A stretch of DNA of 64,000 bases, taken from the NCBI RefSeq assembly GCF_022385335.1, contig NZ_CP092431.1:1984001-2048000 (forward strand), given 5' to 3'. A program made the translations under genes and the position numbers. Positions within the stretch are counted from its first letter, which is position 1, and every line of letters starts with the position of its first letter. The notes beneath the pieces were generated by a model. That model was not told the origin of the DNA and did not search any database. It saw only the letters and a list, made by a program, of their open reading frames with translations. Positions 8,231 to 17,419 of this stretch are shown here, piece by piece. Source of the DNA: Streptomyces deccanensis (lineage in GTDB: Bacteria; Actinomycetota; Actinomycetes; Streptomycetales; Streptomycetaceae).

Positions 8231-8829
8231 GATTCCTCTCTCGGGTCTTCGGGGTGGCTGGGGTGTTCGGGGTGACTGGGGTGTTCGGGGTGGCGCAGGG
8301 CGCCGCCGAGCAGCAGTTCGGTGATCATGAAGGTGAAGTCGTTGGGAGCCACGCGGCCCTCCGAGACGGCCCACGCGCCGGAGGCCAGCAGGCCGTAGAG
8401 CGCTTCGGTGAGCCAGGCCGGGGTGAGGTCGATACGGAACTCGCCCGCCGCCTGGCCGCGTTTGAACAGGGTCGCGATGGCGGCGTCGATCCGGGCCCAG
8501 CCCTCGTGCTGCCCCTCGCCCTCGAACAGCTGGTTCTCGGTGTAGAGGAAGGCGAGCAGGCCCGCGGCCGGTTCGATCTCGCGCACCAGCCGGCGTACGG
8601 CGTCACGCGCCAGGCCCTCGGCCGGGCGGGCCGCGGCCAGCGCGGCCTCGCACTCCTCGATGCCGAGCGCCTCCAGCGCCCGGACGAGCGCGTCGCGCCC
8701 GGCGAAGTGGCGGTGCAGCGTGGCCCGGCTGATCCCGGCGGCCTTGGCGACCTCGTCCATGGTCGCGGTGGACTTGCGGGTCAGCAGGGCGGCTGCGCTG
8801 CGCAGCACGTGTTCACGGTCGACGGCCAT
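8227..8829 (-). CDS. TetR family repressor of the adjacent exporter
   Basis: A 200-aa TetR regulator. The N-terminal helix-turn-helix is TMDEVAKAAGISRATLHRHFAGRD (residues about 23-46; only the central part is a true HTH), followed by an all-helical ligand-binding domain. The C-terminus is a repeat-encoded tail rich in HPSHPE. The ATG at 8829 sits inside an outer half-site of the operator; an ATG at 8856 sits in the inner palindrome and would add nine residues. Neither has a good ribosome binding site. Autoregulation is strongly suggested because the operator overlaps the start codon. It is translationally coupled to the exporter. Confidence 0.88.
   Translation of the reverse strand: MAVDREHVLRSAAALLTRKSTATMDEVAKAAGISRATLHRHFAGRDALVRALEALGIEECEAALAAARPAEGLARDAVRRLVREIEPAAGLLAFLYTENQLFEGEGQHEGWARIDAAIATLFKRGQAAGEFRIDLTPAWLTEALYGLLASGAWAVSEGRVAPNDFTFMITELLLGGALRHPEHPSHPEHPSHPEDPREES
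8251..8294. repeat. 18-bp tandem repeat in the TetR C-terminus
   Basis: Two full 18-bp units (ggggtggctggggtgttc, one base different in the second) plus a partial third. They encode the HPEHPSHPEHPSHPE tail of the repressor. Six-codon units keep the frame, so copy number may vary between strains. Confidence 0.7.
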
Positions 8830-8887
8830 GAGACAACCATAGCCCACATGAGACATTTTTGTCTCATCGAGGGCATCGGTGTCTCAT
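8828..8887. promoter_or_regulatory. Symmetric four-half-site TetR operator
   Basis: ATGAGACA occurs at 8828-8835 and 8848-8855, and its complement TGTCTCAT at 8860-8867 and 8880-8887. Inner and outer pairs share exactly the same centre (8857.5). Half-sites repeat every 20 bp on each side, two helical turns. The inner palindrome is atgagacatttttgtctcat. The outer arms extend to 11 bp (gcc/ggc flanks). This suits two repressor dimers on opposite or same DNA faces. Confidence 0.8.
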
Positions 8888-8938
8888 GGCTGTGGGTTCA
8901 GCGGCTCCTTCCGCTGGTCGCGGGTTCCCTCCGTGCGG

Positions 8939-9910
8939 TCAGTGCCAGGGCAGGCTGCCGCGCTTCTCCCAGTACGTCCGCGGGTCCTCGGCGAGGTCCG
9001 CGAGGCGGGCCAGTTCGTCGTCGTCGAGGTCGACGACCGCCGCGTGCAGGTTGGAGGCGAGCTGGTTGGTGGTGGCGGCGCCGGAGAGGACGACTCCGGC
9101 CCACGGCTGGCGCAGGACCACCGCGAGGGCGACCGCGTCGCAGCCGAGGCCCGTCCGTTCGGCGACGGCCCTGAGCTCGTCCGGGGCGTGCGGACCTGCC
9201 AGGCGGCCGTTGGCCATGCCCTCCTTGACGATCACGGTCAGACCGGCGTCGTGCGCCTCGGCGAGGGCGGGGGCGGCGGAGGTCTCCAGCGCGTTGTACG
9301 TCGACTGGACGGTACGGAAGAGGGGTTCGCCGTCGACGGTCACGGTGAGGGCGGTGCGGATGGCGTCCGCCTGGGCCGGGCCGCTGGTGGAGAAGCCAAC
9401 GGTGACGCCCTGGGCGGCCGCCTCCGCCAGCCTGGCGTGGAGTTCCTTGTCGGTGAGGGCCGGACTGTCCGGGGTCACCGAGTGGATCTGGTAGAGGTCG
9501 AGCCGGTCGCCGAGCAGCTCGGCGGTCTCGGCGCGCTGCCGCTCGTACGTGGGGAGGCTGTGGTCCTTGACCTCGTGCTTCTCGGCGTCGGTGGTCCAGT
9601 CGGCGGTGTAGGTGTAGCCCCATTTGCTGCCGATGACCACGTCGTCGAGGCCGGGGCGAGTGCGGAGCCAGTCGGCGAGGAACTCCTCGGAGCGGCCGTA
9701 GGAGCGGGCCGCGTCGAAGTAGCGGACGCCCTGGGCGTAGGCGGCGTCGAGGAGTTCGTGGGTGCGGGTGCGGAGGGCTTCGACGGTGCGGGTCTCTCCG
9801 AGGTCGGCGTCGCGGCCGAGGGTGATGTAGCCGGGGCGGGCGACCGCGGCCAGACCGAAGCCGATGTGGCAGGTGGGGGTGGTCGCTGCGGCCAGTCGGG
9901 CGAAGGGCAT
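8939..9910 (-). CDS. Aldo/keto reductase family protein
   Basis: An NADPH-dependent oxidoreductase of the aldo/keto reductase TIM-barrel superfamily, 323 aa. The catalytic tetrad is visible as the Asp of YFDAARSYGRSEE (with Tyr as catalytic acid), Lys in VIGSKWGYTY and His in DLYQIHSVT. LSGAATTNQLASNL is the C-terminal cofactor-phosphate loop. Related proteins act on sugars or ketones; the exact substrate is unknown. The ATG at 9910 has acggag upstream. An earlier in-frame start would run into the repeat-rich spacer and is rejected. Confidence 0.85.
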   Translation of the reverse strand: MPFARLAAATTPTCHIGFGLAAVARPGYITLGRDADLGETRTVEALRTRTHELLDAAYAQGVRYFDAARSYGRSEEFLADWLRTRPGLDDVVIGSKWGYTYTADWTTDAEKHEVKDHSLPTYERQRAETAELLGDRLDLYQIHSVTPDSPALTDKELHARLAEAAAQGVTVGFSTSGPAQADAIRTALTVTVDGEPLFRTVQSTYNALETSAAPALAEAHDAGLTVIVKEGMANGRLAGPHAPDELRAVAERTGLGCDAVALAVVLRQPWAGVVLSGAATTNQLASNLHAAVVDLDDDELARLADLAEDPRTYWEKRGSLPWH

Positions 9911-10111
9911 CGCGGGCTCCGTTCGGGTCGGCTCCTTGCGGTTCCTGAGCCAACGTAACCCGGGATGACCTTTGTTGTGTTGTGGGGTGGGGTGAGTGGC
10001 GGGTGAGGGGGCGGGGGCGGGCCTCCCGGGGATTTTCGCCCCCGCCGCCCCTACCCGTCCCATCCTTCAGGGGCTGCGCCCCTTCGACCCCCAAGCGTCC
10101 GTCCGGTGGGG

Positions 10112-10174
10112 CTTCTCGCGCAGTTCCCCGCGCCCCTGGAAAAAGCGGGGCTGCGCCCCGGCTTTTTCCAGGGG
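10112..10174 (+). repeat. Dispersed repeat with attached hairpin
   Basis: Core cgcgcagttccccgcgcccc at 10117-10136 runs into the argH terminator hairpin. About 40 bp upstream a second common streptomycete element (cccgtcccatccttcagggg followed by ctgcgcccc) is present. Confidence 0.7.
10133..10174 (-). terminator. Terminator hairpin of argH
   Basis: Perfect 14-bp arms cccctggaaaaagc (10133-10146) and gctttttccagggg (10161-10174), with an inner ggggc-tgc-gcccc stem. Nearly the whole 42 nt can pair. It begins nine bases past the argH stop. Confidence 0.75.
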
Positions 10175-10182
10175 CGGGTGGG

Positions 10183-11689
<1,507 letters not shown>

Positions 11690-11816
11690 TCTGAGAGAAG
11701 TTTGAGAGACGCCGAGAAACCTTTGAACAAACGAAACCGCTTTCACGTAACTCACACCGGACGCAGGCGCCGCGTTCGTAAACAACGACCACACCCGACC
11801 CGAGTGAGGCATCCGC

Positions 11817-13067
11817 ATGTCCAGGGCTCTTCCGAAGTACAACAAGCGTCGCGTAGGGATCATCGGCGGCGCCGCCGCGGTCGTGCTCTCCGGAGCGGTC
11901 ATCGCGGGTTCCGCCCTCGCCGGCGAGGGTGCCAACAACGAGGACGCCGCGGGCAACGCCTCCCCCGGCACCATCACCTGCCCGGCCGTCGAAGGCAGCC
12001 TCCCGGCGATCCCGGCCTCCGCGAAGGCCGAGGTCGACAGCAACCTCGCCCAGCTGCAGACCCAGATCCAGGAAGCCAACCAGCGCCTGATCGACACGGT
12101 CGGCCAGGGCGGCCCGAACTTCGTCAACAACGCCATCCTCGGCCCGCTGGAGGACAAGCGCGTCGCCGCGCTCAACCGCATCGAGACCGCCATCGGCCGC
12201 GCCGCCGCCAAGCCCGAGGGCCTCGAAGCCCTCGCCCCCTGCCAGCTCAACCAGGGCGGCGCCGCGGCAGCCGACGGAGGGGCGCAGGCCGGTGCGGGCG
12301 CCGGGGCCGGGGCCGACGCCGGCGAGGGTGCCGCGGACGCGGGCAACGCCGGCGCCGCCGGGACCATCACCTGCCCCGAGGTCGAGGGCGAACTCCCCGC
12401 GATCCCGGCCTCCGCGCAGGCCGAGGTCGACCGCAACCTCGCGCTCCTCGACACCCAGATCCAGGAAGCCAACCAGCGCCTGATCGACACCGTCGGCCAG
12501 GGCGGCCCGAACTTCGTCAACAACGCCATCCTCGGCCCGCTGGAGGACAAGCGCGTCGCCACGCTGAACCGCATCGAGACCGCCATCGGCCGCGCCGCCG
12601 CCAAGCCCGAGGGCCTGGAGGCGCTCGCCCCCTGCCAGCTCAACCAGGGCGGCGCCGCGGGCGCCGGTGACGAGGCGGAGGCCGGCCAGGAGGCCGGTGC
12701 GGGTGCCGAAGCGGGCGCGGGTGCCGAGGCCGGTGCGGGCGAGGGTGCCGCGGACGCGGGCAACGCCGGCGCCGCCGGGACCATCACCTGCCCCGAGGTC
12801 GAGGGCGAACTCCCCGCGATCCCGGCCTCCGCGCAGGCCGAGGTCGACCGCAACCTCGCCCAGCTCGACACCCAGATCCAGGAAGCCAACCAGCGCCTGA
12901 TCGACACCGTCGGCCAGGGCGGCCCGAACTTCGTCAACAACGCCATCCTCGGCCCGCTGGAGGACAAGCGCGTCGCCGCGCTCAACCGCATCGAGACCGC
13001 CATCGGCCGCGCCGCCGCCAAGCCCGAGGGCCTGGAGGCGCTCGCCCCCTGCCAGCTCAACCAGTAG
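11817..13067 (+). CDS. Secreted protein with three near-identical 95-aa repeats
   Basis: A 416-aa exported protein of unknown function. Residues 1-36 form a signal peptide (KYNKRR followed by VGIIGGAAAVVLSGAVIAGS, then ALAG). Three repeats follow at residues about 52-146, 183-277 and 322-416. Each starts TITCP, contains TQIQEANQRLIDTVGQGG and GPLEDKRVA, and ends ALAPCQLNQ. Each unit has just two cysteines, one near each end, suggesting one disulfide per unit in an oxidising compartment, and is predicted helical. Linkers are Ala/Gly/Glu-rich. There is no cell-wall anchor. No ribosome binding site is obvious before the ATG at 11817. Confidence 0.8.
   Translation: MSRALPKYNKRRVGIIGGAAAVVLSGAVIAGSALAGEGANNEDAAGNASPGTITCPAVEGSLPAIPASAKAEVDSNLAQLQTQIQEANQRLIDTVGQGGPNFVNNAILGPLEDKRVAALNRIETAIGRAAAKPEGLEALAPCQLNQGGAAAADGGAQAGAGAGAGADAGEGAADAGNAGAAGTITCPEVEGELPAIPASAQAEVDRNLALLDTQIQEANQRLIDTVGQGGPNFVNNAILGPLEDKRVATLNRIETAIGRAAAKPEGLEALAPCQLNQGGAAGAGDEAEAGQEAGAGAEAGAGAEAGAGEGAADAGNAGAAGTITCPEVEGELPAIPASAQAEVDRNLAQLDTQIQEANQRLIDTVGQGGPNFVNNAILGPLEDKRVAALNRIETAIGRAAAKPEGLEALAPCQLNQ
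11970..13064 (+). repeat. Three 285-bp intragenic repeats
   Basis: Units at 11970-12254, 12363-12647 and 12780-13064, each exactly 285 bp. Units 2 and 3 differ by only a handful of bases and share the preceding gccgcggacgcgggcaacgc. Unit 3 matches unit 1 rather than unit 2 at the gcgctcaaccgc segment, so the array is a mosaic, as expected from gene conversion. Confidence 0.85.
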
Positions 13068-13121
13068 TCCACGGCCTCGGCCCGAGTGACCTCCTGCCCT
13101 CCTGGTGAGTGACAGGGGTCG

Positions 13122-13200
13122 TGGCCGCCCCGCGCGCCGGCCGGGGCGGCCATGGAAGACCTGATTCCGGGTGGATCCCAGCGAGGGGATCCACCCGGAA
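13122..13200. terminator. Double hairpin terminator after the repeat protein
   Basis: First stem: tggccgcccc (13122-13131) with ggggcggcca (13143-13152). Second stem: 15-bp perfect arms at 13165-13179 (ttccgggtggatccc) and 13186-13200, loop agcgag. No T-run follows, which is usual in Streptomyces. Confidence 0.65.
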
Positions 13201-13225
13201 CTCGTTTCTGCGAGCTCTAACTCCT

Positions 13226-13254
13226 TAGACAGACGAAGCAACTCCGTCGATAAT
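13226..13254 (+). promoter_or_regulatory. Promoter, probably leaderless
   Basis: TAGACA (13226-13231), 17-bp spacer, GATAAT (13249-13254). The ATG at 13263 is eight bases beyond the -10 box, so the transcript likely begins at or next to the start codon. Confidence 0.65.
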
Positions 13255-13262
13255 CGTCAGTC

Positions 13263-13850
13263 ATGGGAAAGACCTACGAGCGCATCGACGGCCGCCTGCG
13301 TACGTTCATCGAGGCACAGCCACTGTTCTTCACCGCTACGGCGCCCCTGGCCGCCGACGGCACGGTCAATCTCTCCCCCAAGGGCCTCAAGGGCTCGTTC
13401 GTCATCCTCGACGAACGGACCGTCGCCTACCTGGACTTCGCCGGCTCCCACGCGGAGACGATCGCGCATCTGCGCGAGAACGGCCGGATCACCCTGATGT
13501 GGTGCGCCTTCCAGGGCCCGCCCACCATCGTCCGCGTGCACGGCACGGGCGAGCCTGTCTTCCGCGACGACCCGCGCTTCGCCGGACTCCTCGCCCGCTT
13601 CCCCGACATCGACCCCGCGCCGCACGGTCTGCGCGCGATCATCGTGGTCCGCGCCGAGCACATCCGCGACAGCTGCGGCTACGCGGTGCCGTTCATGGCG
13701 TACGAGGAGGAGCGCGACCTGCACGGCCGGCGTTTCGCGCGCGAGGACGACGACTCGCTCAGCGCCTACTTCAGCTCCAAGGACCAGATCGCGACCAGCA
13801 TGGACGGCCTCCCGGGGCTGCCACTGCCGCTGCCGCCGTCCGTCGCCTGA
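13263..13850 (+). CDS. Pyridoxamine 5'-phosphate oxidase family protein
   Basis: A 195-aa member of the PNPOx/FMN-binding split-barrel family. The N-terminal barrel contains PLFFTATAPLAADGTVNLSP and the core FVILDERTVAYLDFAGSHAET. ENGRITLMWCAFQGPPTIVRVHG follows; it fits the flavin-binding strand pair. The C-terminal part resembles the shorter family members that lack the PNP-specific residues, so vitamin B6 synthesis is unlikely. A flavin- or F420-dependent reductase role is more plausible. It sits next to a flavin electron-transfer module but has its own promoter, so a link is only an inference. Confidence 0.8.
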   Translation: MGKTYERIDGRLRTFIEAQPLFFTATAPLAADGTVNLSPKGLKGSFVILDERTVAYLDFAGSHAETIAHLRENGRITLMWCAFQGPPTIVRVHGTGEPVFRDDPRFAGLLARFPDIDPAPHGLRAIIVVRAEHIRDSCGYAVPFMAYEEERDLHGRRFAREDDDSLSAYFSSKDQIATSMDGLPGLPLPLPPSVA

Positions 13851-13976
13851 CGGCGTGGGAGGCGCGGGCGCCCTCCGGTAGCGATCGTTCCGCAAGACAG
13901 TTGTTCACACGGTTGAACACACGGCACTCCCAGCACGTACGTGTGGGCCAAGGGTCCAGCCCACCACGGAGGAACC

Positions 13977-15356
13977 GTGTCCACGATCGCCGGAGGTCGC
14001 GCCGCGCGCCGCCAGACGATGCGCCGCATCCGACCTCGCCGCTCCCCCGCCGTCCCGCTGCTGATCATTTTCTTTGCGGGCGTGGCCGCGGTGGTGTGGC
14101 TGTGGTGGGACAACACGCCCTCCATCGCCGACCAGGGCAGCAAGATGGTCAACGCCGGCCGGATCACCGGTCTGCTCGGCGGCTACATGATGGCCCTGGT
14201 GGTCCTCCAGATGGCCCGGGTGCCCGCGCTGGAACGCCGCGTCGGCTCCGACCGGGTCGCCCGCTGGCACGCGATGACCGGCCGCTACACGCTCTGCCTG
14301 GTCGTCGCGCACGTCGTCCTCACGATGTACGGCTACGCGCTGCAGGCCGGTCTCACCCACACCGCGATCCTGCAGCAGACCATCGACTCCATCAACCAGC
14401 TGCCGGACATGGGCAAGGCCGCCATCGGCACCGGTCTGCTGGTGCTCATCGGGCTGATGTCGATCGGCCCGGTGCGCAAGCGGATCCCGTACGACTTCTG
14501 GTACCACACGCACCTGCTGACGTACGCGGCCACGTTCCTGACGTTCTGGCACCAGATCTCCACCGGCAACGAGTTCGCCGTCACGCCCGCGGCAAAGACC
14601 GGCTGGTACGCGCTGTACGGGTCGGTGACCGCGCTGGTGCTCTGGTACCGGATCATCACGCCGATCCGGCTCAACATGCGGCACCGGCTGCGGGTCGAGG
14701 CGGTCATCGAGGAGTCGCCCGGCATCGTCTCCGTGCTGATGAGCGGGCGCAAGCTGCACCGGATGGGCGCGGAGGCCGGGCAGTTCTTCCGGTGGCGGTT
14801 CCTCGCCCCCGGCATGCGGTTCAGCTCGCACCCGTACTCCCTGTCGGCGGCGCCCCGCCCCAACATGCTGCGCATCACGGTCAAGGCGATCGGCGACCAC
14901 AGCACGGCCCTGCGTGACCTGGAGCCCGGCACCCGGGTGTGGGCCGAGGGCCCGTACGGGGCGCTGACGGCCGGCAAGCGCAGCCGCGGCAAGGTGCTGC
15001 TGGTGGCCGGTGGTGTGGGCATCACGCCGATGAGAGCCCTGTTCGAGACGCTGCCCGGCGCGGCCGGTGACCTGACCCTGCTCTACCGGGCCAACACCAC
15101 GCAGGACCTGGCCCTGTGGGACGAGCTGGCGCTGATCGCCGAGGAGCGCGGGGCGCGGCTGATGTACGCGGTGAACAGCCCGGACGGCGAACGCCCGGAC
15201 ATCTCACCGGACTCGCTGCGCCGCAAGATCCCGGACATCGAGAGCCACGACGTCTTCCTGTGCGGGCCGCCCGGTTTCGCGCAGAACGTCTACGAGGCCC
15301 TGCGCGGCGCGGGCGTCCCGACCCGGCGCATCCACCACGAGTCGTTCGAGATGTGA
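13977..15356 (+). CDS. Ferric-reductase-like membrane flavocytochrome
   Basis: A 459-aa transmembrane oxidoreductase. The N-terminal half holds about six hydrophobic segments of the ferric reductase domain, with likely haem-ligand His in RWHAMTGRYTLCLVVAHVV and YHTHLLTYAATFLTFWHQ. The C-terminal half is a cytoplasmic ferredoxin-reductase module: HPYSLSAAPR binds FAD, LLVAGGVGITPMRALFE binds NAD(P)H and VFLCGPPGFAQ completes it. It would carry electrons from NAD(P)H across the membrane. The GTG at 13977 follows ggagga. It lies 154 bp upstream of the triple FMN-binding protein and ApbE, its probable partners. Confidence 0.85.
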   Translation: MSTIAGGRAARRQTMRRIRPRRSPAVPLLIIFFAGVAAVVWLWWDNTPSIADQGSKMVNAGRITGLLGGYMMALVVLQMARVPALERRVGSDRVARWHAMTGRYTLCLVVAHVVLTMYGYALQAGLTHTAILQQTIDSINQLPDMGKAAIGTGLLVLIGLMSIGPVRKRIPYDFWYHTHLLTYAATFLTFWHQISTGNEFAVTPAAKTGWYALYGSVTALVLWYRIITPIRLNMRHRLRVEAVIEESPGIVSVLMSGRKLHRMGAEAGQFFRWRFLAPGMRFSSHPYSLSAAPRPNMLRITVKAIGDHSTALRDLEPGTRVWAEGPYGALTAGKRSRGKVLLVAGGVGITPMRALFETLPGAAGDLTLLYRANTTQDLALWDELALIAEERGARLMYAVNSPDGERPDISPDSLRRKIPDIESHDVFLCGPPGFAQNVYEALRGAGVPTRRIHHESFEM

Positions 15357-15510
15357 GCGACGGGGCCGCTCACCGCGGTTCCCCCTCCGGCCGGCCGTTC
15401 CAGCCGTCGGTCACCACGACCTGCCCCACCCCGACTTCTGGCCATGGTTTCCCGTGGGTTCGCCCCGGGTCTCCCCCGCGAGACTTCACATTTCAGGAGC
15501 TGAAGGAGCG

Positions 15511-16620
15511 ATGAAGAAGAGCCACCCCATCCGGCGGACCCTGCTCGCCACCGCCGCCACCGTGTCCGGCATCGTGCTGCTGCTGTCGCTGAAGCCGGCC
15601 TCCGACCCGGCCGGATCGGTCCAGGCGGGGGCGGCAGGGGGCGCTCCTTCGGCGCAGGGCGGGGTGGCGGCCGGAGCGCAGACCCTCACCGGCACCGCCG
15701 TCCAGACCGACTACGGGCCGGTGCAGGTCCGAATCACCGTCAACGGCGGCAAGATCACCAACGCCGAGACGGTGCAGCAGCCCAGCGGCGGGCGCTCCAC
15801 CCAGATCAGCGCCGACGCGATCCCCAAGCTCAACCAGGCGGCCGTGGCCGCGGGCAGCGCCGAGATCGACGCGGTCTCGGGCGCCACCTACACCAGCGCC
15901 GGCTACAAGGAATCCCTCCAGGCCGCGCTGGACCAGGCCGGCAAGGCGCAGGACTCGGGCGCGCAGGTGCTCACGGGAACCACCGTGCAGACCGACTACG
16001 GGCCGGTGCAGGTCCGGATCACCGTCAGCGGCGGCAAGATCACCAACGCCGAGGCGATCCAGGCGCCGAGCGGTGGTCGCTCCACCCAGATCACCGGCGA
16101 CTCGGTGCCGAAGCTCAACCAGGCGGCGGTGGCGGCCGGCAGCGCCGAGATCGACGCGGTCTCGGGCGCCACCTACACCAGCGCCGGCTACAAGGAATCC
16201 CTCCAGGCCGCACTGGACCAGGCCGGCAAGGCACAGGGCTCCGGCTCCGAGGTCGAGGCGGGCGGCTCGCAGGACGCGGGCGGCGGCGCCGAGGACGGCG
16301 CGGACGCCGGGAGCGGCGGGGCCGCGGCCGGGGGCGGGCAGGCGACGGGCACCCAGGTGCTCACCGGTTCCACCATCCAGACGGACTACGGGCCGGTGCA
16401 GGTCCGGGTCACGGTCACCGATGGCAAGATCACCAACGCCGAGGCGCTGCAGCAGCCCAGCGGCGGCCGTTCGACCCAGATCAGCGGCAACGCCATCCCG
16501 AAGCTCAACCAGAACGCCGTCTCGGCAGGGAGCGCTGACATCGATGCTGTCTCGGGCGCCACGTACACCAGCGGTGGCTACAAGCAGTCCCTCCAGTCCG
16601 CGCTGGACCAGGCCGGCTGA
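15511..16620 (+). CDS. Secreted protein with three flavinylated FMN_bind domains
   Basis: A 369-aa exported electron carrier. After a signal or anchor segment (RRTLLATAATVSGIVLLLSL, residues 8-27) come three FMN_bind domains at about residues 57-143, 152-238 and 282-368. Each contains TDYGPVQVR, GGRSTQI and the covalent flavin attachment motif DAVSGATYTS. The acceptor threonines should be Thr126, Thr221 and Thr351, to which ApbE would join FMN. A Gly/Ala/Glu-rich linker separates domains 2 and 3. The ATG has aaggag at 15503-15508. Its stop is four bases before the apbE GTG. Domains 1 and 2 are nearly identical at the DNA level, showing recent duplication. Confidence 0.88.
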   Translation: MKKSHPIRRTLLATAATVSGIVLLLSLKPASDPAGSVQAGAAGGAPSAQGGVAAGAQTLTGTAVQTDYGPVQVRITVNGGKITNAETVQQPSGGRSTQISADAIPKLNQAAVAAGSAEIDAVSGATYTSAGYKESLQAALDQAGKAQDSGAQVLTGTTVQTDYGPVQVRITVSGGKITNAEAIQAPSGGRSTQITGDSVPKLNQAAVAAGSAEIDAVSGATYTSAGYKESLQAALDQAGKAQGSGSEVEAGGSQDAGGGAEDGADAGSGGAAAGGGQATGTQVLTGSTIQTDYGPVQVRVTVTDGKITNAEALQQPSGGRSTQISGNAIPKLNQNAVSAGSADIDAVSGATYTSGGYKQSLQSALDQAG

Positions 16621-16624
16621 TCCG

Positions 16625-17419
16625 GTGGCCGAACCCGCCGGGGCCGCCGCGCCCGCCCAACTGCGGCACGCCGAGGAGGTCATGGGCACCGTCTTCTCGT
16701 TCGACATCCGGGGAGGCGAGCCCGGTGCGGTCGAGGCCGCGCTGCAGGAGGCGGTGGCCGGGCTCCACGCCGTGGACGAGGTGTTCAGCACCTACCGCGA
16801 GCACAGCCAGATCTCCCGGCTCGCCCGGGGCGAGGCGACGATCGAGGAGTGCGATGCCGAGGTCGCCGAGGTGCTCGAACTGTGCGCCGAGGCCGAGCGG
16901 TTGAGCGACGGCTGGTTCAGCGCGACGTACGAGGGCCGCTTCGATCCGACCGGCCTCGTGAAGGGGTGGGCCACCGAGCGGGCCGCGTCGAGGCTGGTCG
17001 AGGCCGGGGTGGTCGGGGTGAGTGTGAACGGGGGTGGCGATGTGCAGCTGTGCGGTGTGCCCGGGCCGGACCGCCCGTGGCGTGTCGGGGTCGCTGATCC
17101 TCTCCGGCCCGGGGGGCTGGCGGCGGTCGTCACGGCCGCCGGCGCGGATCGGCTGGCGGTGGCCACGTCGGGTACGGCCGAGCGCGGGGCGCACATCGTC
17201 GACCCCCGCACGGGCAAGTCCGCCGTCACCGACCTCGTCTCGGTGACGGTGGTCGCCCCTCGCCTGACCTGGGCCGACTGCTGGGCCACGGCCGCGTTCG
17301 CGATGGGTTCGCGGGAGGGGCTGGCGTGGCTGGAGTCCTTGGAGGACACGGAGGCCCTCCTGATCACAGCGGGCGACGAGGTCCGCTGCACGGGGGGATT
17401 GGCGCGGCGGTTGGGTTGA
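16625..17419 (+). CDS. apbE: FAD:protein FMN transferase ApbE
   Basis: Transfers FMN from FAD to a threonine of FMN_bind proteins. The 264-aa protein has the expected motifs: EEVMGTVFSFDI at the start, FDPTGLVKGWA, the flavin-binding SVNGGGDVQLCG, the metal and substrate site ATSGTAERGAHIVDPRTG and the C-terminal ADCWATAAFAMG. It lacks an obvious signal peptide or lipobox, unlike many periplasmic ApbE proteins, so the site of flavin transfer is unclear. It starts at a GTG four bases after the stop of its presumed substrate and is surely in the same operon. Confidence 0.9.
   Translation: MAEPAGAAAPAQLRHAEEVMGTVFSFDIRGGEPGAVEAALQEAVAGLHAVDEVFSTYREHSQISRLARGEATIEECDAEVAEVLELCAEAERLSDGWFSATYEGRFDPTGLVKGWATERAASRLVEAGVVGVSVNGGGDVQLCGVPGPDRPWRVGVADPLRPGGLAAVVTAAGADRLAVATSGTAERGAHIVDPRTGKSAVTDLVSVTVVAPRLTWADCWATAAFAMGSREGLAWLESLEDTEALLITAGDEVRCTGGLARRLG

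Noticed and set aside
8251..8294. Possible CRISPR-like repeats
   Set aside because: Adjacent 18-bp units without spacers, inside a coding region; a simple tandem repeat.
10034..10100. Small gene between the aldo/keto reductase and argH
   Set aside because: The stretch consists of common intergenic repeat elements; no ribosome binding site or codon bias.
13905..14900. Minus-strand frame opposite the ferric-reductase-like gene
   Set aside because: Low-complexity, charge-rich translation and GC bias fit only the plus strand.
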